DNA from: Lanius collurio
Taxonomy: Eukaryota; Chordata; Aves; Passeriformes; Laniidae
Direction of reading: 5' to 3'
Assembly (NCBI GenBank): GCA_020086605.1
Contig: JACBWW010000022.1
Coordinates: 6,611,243 to 6,675,242, forward strand
Length of the DNA stretch: 64,000 nucleotides
This document shows positions 39,170 through 51,731 of the stretch, piece after piece. The first letter of the stretch is position 1, and each line of letters begins with the position of its first letter. A program made the translations under genes and the position numbers. The notes beneath the pieces were generated by a model, which did no database searches, was not told the origin of the DNA, and saw only the letters and a list, made by a program, of their open reading frames with translations.

Positions 39170-40424
39170 GTGAGAAATAGTCCTATAAATCTCCTTGAGT
39201 GGGGAAAAGCGATGTTTTTAAAAAAAATTCCAAATTTTCACTGTTCAAATAGCAATTCCTTGAATGTCCATGTTTCTGTGGGTAGGTTGCTGCCTCACTG
39301 TGCTCGTTCAGTGCACAGCTTGGTAGGCAGCCCTCAGATCTGAGGAGTGGTGCCACCTAAAGTGCCCTCAGGTTTTTCACAAATTGCTGACGATATGAGC
39401 ACTGCCCTTGGCTGGAATGCTCTGCTAAAACAGCACTTCTTGGCTGCTTTCTTTCTGCTCCTCCCATTTCCCTGTGGGGTCCTGCTGGTGTTAACTGGGT
39501 CGTGTTGGGTGATATGGGCATAAGTGAGTGTAGTGCTGGAATTCATGTCCTGGGACTATTTTACTGTACCAAGTTCTTAAAGAGAATTCACTGCCATAGA
39601 TGAGGAGGTGCTGTTAACAGTGTTAAAAAGTTGTTTATGTTTCTATTTCGAGAGGTTTATGTTACTGGTGTGTAATCAGCTGAATGTGTTTCAGAAGCAC
39701 CAGATATGCCATACTTTTAATTTGTTCAGAAACAGGTGAATGAATTTCCACCATGTTCTACCTTATGTTCTTCTCTTTATCTGCTGAATGAGTTGATGTC
39801 ACCTTTTTTCACACCTATGTCTGAAAACTATAGGTTTATACTAATTTTATAATCTCTTACTATTTTCTTATTTGATATTTATATACAATATCTAGCAGTC
39901 TGTGAAATTTTTCTGCCAAATATACAGCTTTTATTTAAAACCAGGAGATGTTCCTTACTTATGATTAAATACAATTTTTAGTTAAAAGTATTTTTAAATC
40001 AGATTTTTGTTATGCAAATTTAACATTTAACTGGCACAATTGTTTTACCTGCACTACATATTGCAGTTAAGAGAAATCTCTTGTATTTTGCTGGTGTAGT
40101 TCCTGAAGACCCTATGAGATTGCTTTTAAAATGTTATCTGTAGATTTTGGATCTGACACTTGGGTATGTTTGCTGCCCCAAATAGTTATAGCTAGTGAAC
40201 TTGAAACATTTTAGAAACTTCAGATATAATTTGAATATAAATACATGTAATTATTTTTAAAATTTCAGGTTATGTTATCTAAGTTTGTGTTCTTGTGAGT
40301 GTAGAATGTTTGTTTGTATGCTGCTCATTTAAGATTTCAAAGTAAGCTGGCTCTGAGGTATTTTACATGTTATCATATGGTTTTTATGTTTTTCTTGAAC
40401 AATTTAAGGGATTTTTATGGAGAG

Positions 40425-40503
40425 TTTGTTGGGATTTTTTTATTTGTTTTTTTTGATTGGTTGGGTTTTGTTGTTTTGTTTTGTTTTTTTTTTTTCAGGG
40501 GGG
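40425..40503. repeat. T/G-rich low-complexity tract
   Basis: Mostly T with G interruptions, this tract includes TTGTT-type units and a final GGGGGG run near 40498-40503. It resembles the tract near 29.04 kb. ORFs crossing it are Phe/Leu-rich on the plus strand and Lys/Asn-rich on the minus strand and are not genes. Confidence 0.65.
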
Positions 40504-43500
40504 TGTTTATTTGGATTTTTTGCCTTCCATCACCATAAGTACTAAATAATTTGGTTCTTTTAGCTACTCTGGAAACAGAGAAAATCCCGTAAAGCTTTTC
40601 TGCGGGGCATGTGCATCTTTGTTGTGAAATGGAATAGAAAGTTCCTAATGAGTGATATATCTTTTCAGAGTTTATTTTGTTTAACAATGATTTCCTAATA
40701 CACAAAGTCATCAGAAATCATGGCAATTGTGGTTGCTTTAGCAGTACTGTGGGTTTCAGTGCTCCTGGCCTCGCTCACTGCTCCCAGGGAGCTCTGGGGC
40801 TGCAGCCAGGGCTGCAGTTGGAGACGTAGCCCAGCCTCTGACACAGCAAAGCTGCAGCTCTTGGGGGGTGGGAGAGGCACAAGCAGATGAAATGCAGGCC
40901 TTCTTAAAACTAAACACCTGAAAGAAAATTTCAAGAGCATTGTGCCTTGAAAGTTCTGAAAGAAAGTGTCCTTTGAGTATTAAATATCCATAATCCTTTT
41001 TCTTTCCATTTGATGTTTCCCATCCCAGTGACCTATCTGGGAGTCTCATCCATATGATCTGCATAAAGAGGCTGTTACTGTACACCTCACTTGGCTCCAT
41101 CAAAGCTCCAGCTCCGTGTCTGGAATGAAACACTGGCTGTGGCAGCCATGGAGCACACGGTGCTGAAAGTTATAAAACGTCCGCTGTGGTACGAGCAGGG
41201 CTGCCCATGTTTTAGAGATCAGTCTATTGTGTACTTTGGAATTACATGAGAAAAATGTGCTTGGACAGGAAATAATTAGCACTTGTCAAAGGGCAGGCAA
41301 TAGGTTACAGTACTTTACTTTCAACAGGCTATCAGGGGATCAGCTAGATTAGATAATAGAATTTTTTTTCCTGTGGAAGTTAAATACAGATGACTCTAAT
41401 TACCTTACATTGTGCATTAGAGAGTAGATTATGAACAGTACAACTTCAAGAAATTTAGGTCAATGAAGGGAGGGCAGCTGGCAGAAAACTTCACTCTGCA
41501 CTTGGTCTTTGTAGAGTTATGTAGTCATTCTGTTCTTTCTTGTGTTTTATTTGTGTCATTAACACCTGAAATTAAAAAAAAAAAAGTACATGTTGGGAAC
41601 TGGTGATATAAACTGCTTGCACTCTTGGAAATTTAGCCTTTCCCAGGGACAGGCATATGAACTGTTCTGGTTTGTACCTATTCCATTAAAGCATATTCTT
41701 GTGTTATTTGCTGTGAGTTGTACCAGTGTTTCTGCACATTAACAGACTGAAATTACTCTTTAAGATTTTATTTCAGCTCCACAGCCTGAAACACATGGCA
41801 GTGTGTTTAGTGTTGCACTCACCATTTCATAGACTTGTGATGCAAAGATGTCATCAGTATCTTAAGTATCTGAGCAGGTCTTCCAGGGATCCAAGTTGTT
41901 CTCTGAGTGGTAGTGATCCAAAATACTTCAGGTAGGACTCCGTGATTGTCCTCTGAGTGTTAACAGAAATGGTCCAGAGTTTCCAAAGCCCCAGATTTGT
42001 TTATACTGTGTGATAGTGCCTGATGGACAGGTTGTTATAGCTGTTAAAGAGCTGCTCTAGCCCTTTGAACTGACCCCTTCTTGACCCCTGCTTACAGAAG
42101 GTCACTGTTCAGCTTATAAAGTGAGGGGAACCTCAGATTCTACTGTAACAGAGGGTGAAGGGAACAGCTGGGAATTTCAGACTAACCACACAAACCTGGA
42201 TAGACTTTTTAGGGTCACTTGTATGATAATGAAAATTGTTACCAAATTATATGGAAATTTAACAGCAATAGTGGGAAAGAGAGGGTGGGGTCTAATGCAT
42301 TGGGTTTGATAAATGAAGTGTGAAGTTACCCATCTGGCTCTAGACAGCCCTCTTTTTCTCTACGAAAGGGAAACATTTAAAAATAACCATGGTACATCTA
42401 GAATCAATGACCCATACAGAGAGCTGGAATAGATCAAGATTTAATGGTGACTGTGGAAGAAATTATCATTTGAAAAGTGAGACAAAGGATGAGAAAGTAC
42501 AGTTCAATATCTGCACCTGATTCATTTTTAAAAAAGGCCTTAATATTTTCCCTGTTGATGATGTTATTAACATTTTTTATGTTGTTTTTTAACTGGAACC
42601 AGCAAAGTTGTTTTATCACAAAGAAACAGGGAGAAAAAAAAGTACTTGCATTTCAAGAGAGAGTGTTGTACTCTTCCTGGTCAGTAAGTGCCTGAGAGAA
42701 CTAGGCTATAGTTAAGTAAAATTGTATTTCTCCTAATAGAACTTGTATCATGTTATAATAGCATTGTCTTTAATGTTTGCATGACATACTGCATTTAATT
42801 GCTAGTAGAGTTTTGTTGTATTTTTCATAGAGATACATTAAGTACCAAACTAATTTGTCATCAATAGATCAACAAGAGATTAATTTAAAGGGTAGTGTTT
42901 AACTGCATTGAAAATATTGAGTGCTAGGGAAAAATATGGTTAGTTAAACCATTAAGGAATGGGGTTTTTAATAAAAAAATTTTATTAGTCTAAAATAGTT
43001 TTATTATGACACAGACTCTGATGTCCATTTTGCTATTTCCCTCAGTGAAATTGTATCATTTCTCTTGGGGGAAATTCAACCAGATACTGGAAAATATAAA
43101 GTTTTGGAGAAAGACATAACGAAGTGAAAATTTTGATAAAATTATTTATGATTGTTGAAGTTTCAAAGTTGTGGTACTTACTCAAATTCTGAAATCTTAA
43201 CTTCTCTTTAAATCATCTAATGACAAATTGACATTGTGGAAACAGAATAAACATTTAATAAATAATCTGTACCAAAGAAAACACAAAATTCTTCTGGTGC
43301 ATGAGATAAACAGCAGAAAAATGTTAATTGATTATATCTTGTAAAAATCAATAACTTATAACTGGCATCATTAAAATAACACAGTTAAAAAATCTCTTTT
43401 TATGGGGTCATTCTATAACCCATAATATTTTGTAGACCAGGTCACTGTATTTCTAGAATTGTTATATTCCTGCATTTTTGCATGGCAGTGGAAGAAAGAA

Positions 43501-44902
43501 CCTCTTACTTGTGGCAAATCATATTAGTTTCAGGTTTCAAGTCATATGTGAGCTATAATTCCTCAGCATTTTTTGCCTTTGTCAAACCTTCTCTTAGATC
43601 TCACAATTTTGACATAACAATTTAAAAGTATGTATTTTTTTTCTTGCTACAATGAACACTAATACTATGGAGGTAGTCCTAGCTCTCAACAGTGATATCT
43701 GGATTTCTATGTTGATATTTATATAGGAATATAAATTATAAATACCTAGGGAGAAAACTGAGTCCTAATCTGTGCTAACACTCTTCAATTCTATGAGAAA
43801 AATGAAGACTCTTAGAGTGGAATCCTAAAATAGCATGCATGTTAAATAAGATACAAACTGAAAGATTTTATAGATTTTATTTTCTGTTTTGAAGAAAAAG
43901 GTGTTTTTTTTTTTTTCTTTTACCTAACATACTTATATCTTGGAATTTTAGATCATAATTAAGGAGGTTATTGAGGTAGATTTTACTCTTTTTAGCTCCA
44001 GTAGGAGAACGTGGTGCTGATGTAAAGGACTGTGTTTTCTCTGTAGCAGGGGAAATGCTGATGGGTTAAGAAGTTAACATGGGCTTTGGGAAAATCAGAG
44101 CTTTTTTTTTTCCTGTCACAGGCTTTGTGTATTGTCAGGAACTCATGAATGCTATTTTTTAAAAGAAATGTAATAATACCAGTTGAAAGACTGTTTGAAA
44201 AATACTGAATTTTTTTTCAACTCTCACAGACCTGGCAAGATGATAAGTATATGAAATAACCAGGAACTACTGCAATAGGAGCTATACCAGTTCCCAAAAT
44301 TTCACAGACAAGCTGCAGAGGTATCCAAGTTTGTCAGAGAGTGGGGGAAAATATTTGGGTTGCTTAAAACTTGTGGTTGTTTTGTGTAACATGAGAGTGA
44401 CAGATTTGTTTTTCCCATGTTGTGGAATCCAGTATCCGTGTTTCTGAAATAAGTAAGGATTTCAGTATATACAGCTGGGTGATCTCCTGTGTGTTTGTTT
44501 GTGAGCAGTGGGTCTCAGTAAGTTAGCAATGAGCATACACCAAAATTTTTATTCACCATTTTGGAAATCACAGGGAGAAAAAGAGAAAATTCCCTTTGGA
44601 TTCTTTGACATTCATACTTGATATGTTGTGTGTGTGACTATTCCTTAAAAGAAGAAAATGAAACTGTTCAGCACCCAGCATGTAACCTAAAACAGGTTTT
44701 CACACCTAAATATACTTGGGCAATGTGCAGAAGGTAAATTATGGCTCAGTAATCCTGAATACAGAATGTTAATCAAGGAGAAGTTTTGAGTCAGACTGGA
44801 AATCAACCTTGCAGCTTTCAAATGAATGGAGAAAACGCTGCAACGCCGATGAAGTTGTCAGCTCTCCTGCTGTAGTTATGCTCAGACATCAGCTGCCCTG
44901 AT

Positions 44903-44915
44903 TGACCTTTGACTT
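44903..44915 (-). promoter_or_regulatory. DR1-like nuclear receptor motif
   Basis: On the minus strand the 13 bases read AAGTCAAAGGTCA, one mismatch from the ideal direct repeat AGGTCA-A-AGGTCA bound by HNF4, PPAR/RXR and COUP-TF type receptors. A match this good to one 13-base motif is not rare in 64 kb, so function is speculative. It lies in a slightly GC-richer segment that also has a CpG pair near 44835-44850. Confidence 0.25.
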
Positions 44916-47900
44916 TTCTCCAGTTGCTTATTGCTGGATTTCTTTTGCTCCTCATGACCTTTCCTGTTTTCTGCCTCTGTCTTTCACCTGTGTTTCTTGT
45001 ATGGAGGAGTCTTTGAAGCAGCCAAGCTTGGCATCAATAGGTACAAGCACTCTACAGAACAATGGAAATGCAGCTTGATTAAATGCTGCTGTTTAGCTGT
45101 TCCTTTGAAACTGTCCTGACCCTTTACCCTTGGAAAGACTATATGTTTACAAGCTGTGGCTGCTTACAGAAAATCCTACCTCTTACCTTGTGATGTCACT
45201 ATATGCACAGTAAATATGATGCAAAAAAGTTATGTGGTGTAGCAACCTAAACCAAATGGTATTACAGGGCAGTTTTAGAAAAGTTACAGAACTTCAGCTC
45301 TGTGTCTCTGTGTGTGGCTTTTGTTTGTGTCAGACCCTGTCATTAAGACACTTAGTAGGGATTGTTTACACTGAATGTTTACTTTACAATTTTAGTTTAA
45401 TTTTAGTGGTTTACTTCTGAAAACCATAGAGATGCATGATCCTATACCTGAATAACTACCAAATGAAATTTCTTTGACATTTTTCTTTTTTGTTTTTTTC
45501 TTTCTTTATTTTTTTCCTATTGTGCTAGATGAGTTTTTCAAATAGTTCAGTGGCACTTCCAAAACTGGCAAATGACACAAATTTAGTCCTTATTTATAGT
45601 GCAATTAAAGCATTCAAAAAAAAAAGGTGATAAAGAATTTTCCTGCTCTGTCAGAGATTAGTCCATGATTTATGATTTTTATGTTTGGTTTTACTTGGAC
45701 AGCCTTTTAAATTCAGCATTGGTGACATTTCCTTATTTACGTAAGCTTTCATAATTGCAGTGCAAGAAAGATAGATAGTGTTGTTTTTCCAGTGGCTTGA
45801 CAGTGATTTGTTCACTACCATTGGGAGGCCTGAATACTGGAAATGGAGATTATTGCATTTCCAGGCTGCAGGATACTAGAGATTGACTAGATCACAGAGG
45901 TGACAAATTTATAATCTGTGGAGACCAAGTATTAGCCACATCATCAGATGGTTGGACCACAAAGCAGCATTAGCATCAGCTGTCACCCTTTCTGTCGGAG
46001 AGAATGGTGTCTACCAGAGGCAGGGGAAAAGGAGAGTGGCTGGGAAAGTTCAGCATGGTATACTGTGCTCTGTAGCTGCCCACGGTGTGAGTGGTGAATG
46101 AAAAATGATCATAGATTTATTTCACTTTATCCACTGAGATGTATTTCTTCTGCACTATCAATCCATACTTTCCTTTGCCTTCAGCAAAATGTGCTAATGT
46201 CATGGTGTCTAACATCTACACTACTGGCAAACTTTTTGTGAGCTCAAACTTTGTCTAAAACTGGACATTTAAAATTAAGACTCTAAAGAGAGAATTCTCT
46301 CTTCTGTTAAAAAGATAGAAGCTTTATTCCAACTGGACTTTACCTGTCATAAAGCTGAATCAAATAAATTTGATTTGGAGGCGTGTTAAATAATCTGGAT
46401 GCATTACCAATGGGGACAAAGCAGAGGGTAACTTAAAGGGTTTACCCAGCCAAGTGGTGCTGATCATGTCATAGCACGAGCATAAGTGAGCAGGTGCTTA
46501 TGGAAGTTCATGGCTTAAGTCTTAAAGGCTGTCAGCCTTGTGTTATTAAAGTTTTTCCACATATATAGACCTTGATGGCTCCAGGGATTGGCAGTGAAAT
46601 ACAAAGCCTTTTGTTTTCAGGTCAGCAGTTTAAATATGGTTCAGGTAGGTAGTGCCAAAGATTATTCCCACTGGGTATCAGTGTTTGATGGCCTATGTAA
46701 AATGCATCGGTTCTCCAGCCCTGGTAGGCAGGTGTGTATATCACAGAAAGCAACTGCTACAGCTGACACTAATTGGTACCCTTGCTGGCACTTCTGGAGC
46801 AGCCAAAAATTAACTAGATGTTGAAACTGAGCAAGATGCTGTCGATGCTCTGAGCAGTCTAGGCTGTGGTGGTGGGGTGGTGATAAGACAGTGAATGGCT
46901 TGGATGGCTGTGGGCAAAAAGAGGAGCAGTCTATTGCATTGCTCTACAGTTTGCTTGCATTAAAGTTGTGGTGGCACCTGCAGATAATCATATGCTGGGA
47001 GAGGAGGTAGATTCCTGGGCAATCTTAACAGGATTGACAAGAGGGAAGTGCAGTCCACAGAGAGGTCAAAGAATGGCTTGGAGATGTATCAGCTAATCTG
47101 AGAAACTAAGATGAGCTGGAGAATAGGATTTGATTTACTTGCTAGTAATGAGATCTTTTGGACATTTGAAGAGTTTGATTTGGCTACAATTACTTGTTCA
47201 ATTTATTTTGTTTGACTTTTCAATACTTAATATATCATTGCTGTGTAATTATTAAATTATAAACTATGCTGATGTTTTAAAATACCTAAAAAAGGGAAGT
47301 TGGCATTTCTTAAACTTAAGAGGTTCTGTAAAAACAGAACTTGGAGACCTGTTACAGAGCATACATTGTTTTCACATTATTTAGTCTTTTTTTTTTGGTA
47401 AATGACAACAGACCCAAATGGGAACAGTGCTTAGAGCATATGTAATAGTAATAGCAAATCCTGTTATAACTTACTTGAGTAACTTAGCCAACTGAGAACT
47501 CTTTCAGAGGTATGCAGTAGAGTACTCATATTTCCATACTGCTGTATTTGAGAAATTACCTACCTTGGGTTGGTGGTGGAGCAGATAGGACTCATGGGAG
47601 GAAGGATGTTAAAGAAACAATGGTGGACATCAGTGATATGATTAGAAACAGAGAGAAATAATTGGAACAAAAAGATATCTTGAACAGTATCAAAAAATTG
47701 AGAAACAAGTTCTCAAAATGCAAGGTTTGTGGAAGAAGCCAAGAAAAGTCTATTCAGTGTTAAACTGAGGCCAGTAAATAGTAGGAGAAAAGAGTATTCT
47801 GTTGGAAAATGAGAGTTCTGAGAATTCTAAGAGCTACCAATATGAGGGTGTTCCACTTTGTCTGAAAGGTTGAGCTGAATGGATCCATCAGTTACTCCTG

Positions 47901-48341
47901 TGGATATGCTGGAGTTAGATTTAGCACCAAATTGTGCTGGAGGGTGGTTTTTTTGTACAAGTTTGGACAATACTGTTAAAATTTTTGCCAGTTGTTTTTG
48001 GGCAAGTCAGCATTTTCTCATTTTTATTTTCTCATATTTAATAATGTCAGCATTTGGTCTTCCTCAGATATGAAAAACATTTTTATCAGAATTATTTTTT
48101 ACCACCTAGTTAACGTAGACTTGAGCAAGTGCACAGGGGAAGTGAAGTAATCCCAGTACCCACTCCAGTGTAGATGATTTGCTGACTGCACAGCATGTTT
48201 GTTGTAAGGTGTAGTTTACTGCATAAAAGATCTAATTATTTTGTATTAGACCATCCTCTAAGCACTTAAGGTATTTTCCCTTCTTTTCTACTTGGAGATA
48301 TGGATAGTCCCTGAATGCAGGTGTGTATTATTAGGGACTGA

Positions 48342-48371
48342 GGGGGTGGTTGGAGGAAGGGAAGGGAAGGG
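48342..48371 (+). other. G-run cluster with quadruplex potential
   Basis: G runs at 48342-48346, 48359-48361, 48364-48366 and 48369-48371 are separated by loops of 12, 2 and 2 bases. They sit inside a purine-rich tract that extends to about 48400. This could fold as a G-quadruplex, or as a triplex in mirror form. Read on the minus strand the same tract is a strong polypyrimidine stretch ending in CCCCTCAG, which looks like a splice acceptor for a 23-codon open segment ending in TAA at about 48266. Confidence 0.45.
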
Positions 48372-49399
48372 AGAAGGATTTGAGAGGAAAGAGGGTGCAA
48401 TATTGAAAGAGGCTTCTGCCTGTTTTGCTTGCCTGTAGGTGACACTGTTGCATCATTTATCTGTACATTTTCACATATGTTGTCCAGGGACAAAAAAAGT
48501 CTCATTAAAATAATTTGAGAGATTCAAAAAAATACATTTCACTAATCATTCTTTAAGCCTTGGCAGGCTTAAATGCAGATACATGAATTCCATGTTTGCT
48601 TTCCCAAAGATGGCAGCAGTTTATAGTATTATTTCTGATTAACTAGCTCACTAGCATTATATCTTCAGTTCAGTATTCCCTTGAAAGGTGAAATTCTAAA
48701 AAGACTGCTCTGCATGTTTCTAAAGACTAATGTAATAAACCAAGATGATAATACATTGATGAAAAAAAAAATCTTAATTTGCTGCTAAGTTACAGCAATA
48801 TAAAGTTAAAATGTTTTTCTTTGCTCAAGTCATTTAAATTAATAATGTATGTCATTAGGTGAAATCTCACAGAGGATTTTTTCTTCTTTGCCATTAAGTC
48901 TGCTGGCTGCAGTGAAAATGAAATATTCTATGAGGCTTGAGCAATCATCTATCTCTAAGCTACAGTGTGCCTGCTGCCAGATGTTCAGGTGCTGGTGCTG
49001 CTGCTTTGACATGTATATCTCTTCCAGGCAAAAAAAACAATATATACATCAGTCCAGGTGCAAGGTGGCCTTGCCAGCAAACCTGCCTCCTCCTAGCTGT
49101 GACACTCATCCACTCCCCGTCAGAGTGTGTACGTTGGAAGGGGATTGTAATTAACCCCTGGAAAGCATAGGTTTCACTAAAGTGATGTGCACAGTAATGA
49201 TATTGTTAGCTTCCTTAATTTCCAGTTTCACCATCAATTATGCCATGTGTTTCATCCAGTTGGTGCTACCCTCCCAGTGTTAATTATAACCTACAAGACT
49301 GTTACAGTTAATTTTATGGCAAGCATATTGTCTCTTCAAGGCTCCACAGCAGCTCATAAATTATCTTGAAGGTAAAATGTAACTTGGGGAACTAGTTAT

Positions 49400-49650
49400 G
49401 AAAATTCCATCCATCTCGCTTAGGAGGTGCAGCTGCTACTGTCAGCTGCCTCGCTGCTGCATTGTGAAGGAATTATGGTGGGTCAGGTTTAAAAGGCGAG
49501 GCCCAGGCTGTCACTGAGGAGAAAGGCTGTCCTGGCCCTGTCAGACAAGTACCTTCTGCCAGTCCCTTGTGGTTTCACTTTGCAGGCAGTAAAAGGCAGG
49601 CGGTGCAGGTGGATAGTCCCCAAGCTGTCTCTGTTCATTACTTTACAGAA
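49400..49650. promoter_or_regulatory. GC-richer non-coding block with paired E-boxes
   Basis: Base composition rises above the surroundings. Two CAGCTG E-boxes lie 13 bases apart (49430-49435 and 49443-49448), and CpGs recur (TCGCT, GGCGAG, AGGCGG). No coherent ORF or splice pair was seen. The block fits an intronic enhancer or a conserved non-coding element, but conservation cannot be judged from one sequence. Confidence 0.25.
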
Positions 49651-51715
49651 ACTTGTTTTAGGTAGGCAGGTACGGAGACCTTTTCACTGTTGTCATAATG
49701 TTAGGCATCATCTGCAAAGTGCAAGATAGATAACTCTATAAATAACTTGCTGTTCTGTTGGGCTGGGATGGTGGAGAAAAAATGATTAGTGCTGTAGAGG
49801 CACATGAAATAGCTCGCTGGTTTGTAAAATGACTGTTGGTTTAATTGTAGCAATAGCTTGGTCTGGAAGAGCACATCTGTTCGCCTTTATTTCGCTTACA
49901 CAATAAGAGGAGGTGCAATTTCACTGCTAAGTAATTTGTGTTGGAGTTTCACATTAAATAAATTAGCATGGGTTTATATGGGCATTATTTATGACATCTA
50001 TGTGTATGTCCTGTTTTTGTTACTGAAGGAATTGCAAACACTCATTTCCTAAAAAGAAATAAAAGTGTGGGGGAATAATAAAAATAAAACCACCCACTGC
50101 TCAGAACAATGAGATCAGCATTCAGTGCTATTTATATTTTAGTAGTACACTTTTAATATTACTGTAATGCCTTATTCTGCTCTTTATAGTAATAATACAG
50201 GGCTACCATAGAATAAAATGCCTTATTCTGCTGTCTCTTCCTTTAATATTCTGCGTTTCAATAGTTTTAAATGCTGTTAAGCTTTGGGCGTTCCTTTAAG
50301 AATAAAACCAAAGTGCAAATCAAATTTCCTGAGAGGCTTTTTATTCTTTCACTCTTTTACCTTTTGAAAGGCCTGTGTTTATGGTGTTGTTTCCTAACCT
50401 CATTTACAGCTGGGAGGGCACATGAGAAGGAATACTGAAAGCTGATACTTTTCCATAGGCAACCACGGTGCAGATGTGAATGTACAGACCCATTGTGAAT
50501 GAGTAAATGTTATGAATTCAATTGAGGAGAAAATGAACAAACACAATAATGAAAAACAGTAAGGATAATTCATCTAAATATATATTGTTGGTTTGTTTTG
50601 ACAGTCTTCATTCAGTTCTAATTATTTTGGATTATTCATTACACAGGGAAGAAAACATTTTCAAAATAGTGCTGACATTGTAAATTAGACCTCTTACATG
50701 TTTGAATGGGAGAAGAAAGGCTCATTAGAGCCTGAAAATTACTATACTTGTATGTTATTTCACTTACACTTGTATGTATGTTCTTTCTTTCTTTCCTCAT
50801 GGAATTTACAGTAAATGTGCTTTGTGATATCTTTTAGAGGTCCATCCTTTTCCCAGTCACAGCACACATTTTGGTTTATTCCCAGAAGAAACAACTAAGT
50901 TTCAACTGACCAGAACCCTGTATTTCTATTTGTTTAGTTTATTTAGAGGGAAGGTCTGCATTAGGCAGAGCCTTGGGCGAAGTAAAGTGTAAAAACAGGA
51001 TCTCCTTGAGAGTAGACCCAGAGGTGTTGCTTCTAAAAGTTCCTTTTTGGCTTCATTCTTTCCTTATCTCCCACAGAAGAGAAGGGAGAAAGTTCTAGGT
51101 GATGCTAGAATTTCCCATTTAGTGTGGGGTTGCTTCAGCTGGTCATGTGTGTTGGGACCTTCACTGTAGGATGTCTGTACCTGTACACAGATTATCCATA
51201 AATATTGCCAAAGCAATTCCCCCGTTGCAGGGTTCTCCCACTTAGGATTCTGCCTCACAGCTGGGGAGTATCTGCAGCTGCTGTGGTGTAATTCTCATGA
51301 GCTTGTTTAGGTTCAGAAGGCTGGGGACAGGAGAGAGGTCTGAGAATTCAGATGTCCCATACTGGTTTCTTAAGGGATAATTTGACTGCTGAGTATCCAA
51401 AACCATAACATTTATTTTGCTTAAAGTCATGTGAACGTCTCTGGATTATTGTCATCATCATCTCTTCCCAGCTTAATTTTGCACCATTGCAGTACTGCTG
51501 AGTTTAAGAGAGTTAATTTTGATTTAAGTTAGTATGATTGAGAACAGAATTAGAGCACAGGTCCTGGTAAATTTTCTTTCACACTTGCTGGTGATGGAAT
51601 TTCAGACTTTGATTGTGATACTGTTGCAGAAAGAGATGCATTTGATTTGAGAAATCTTTGTGGTTTTCATTTGACACATAAAATGGTCTTTACCAAAGTA
51701 ATTCTCTTTTATAAG

Positions 51716-51731
51716 AAAAAAAAAAAAAAAA
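51716..51731. repeat. Poly-A tract
   Basis: This is a run of about 16 A residues followed by AGAGAAAAGA. No retrocopy or polyadenylated element body was recognised before it. Confidence 0.75.

Noticed and set aside
40756..41133. 125-codon minus-strand ORF with an Ala/Pro-rich end
   Set aside because: The Ala-rich part comes from a locally GC-rich stretch; there are no splice sites and no recognisable domain.
46622..46733. Exon-like segment with TTTTGTTTTCAG acceptor and two GTAGG donors
   Set aside because: Neither donor gives a phase that fits between exons B and C without a stop, and the peptide is unconvincing.
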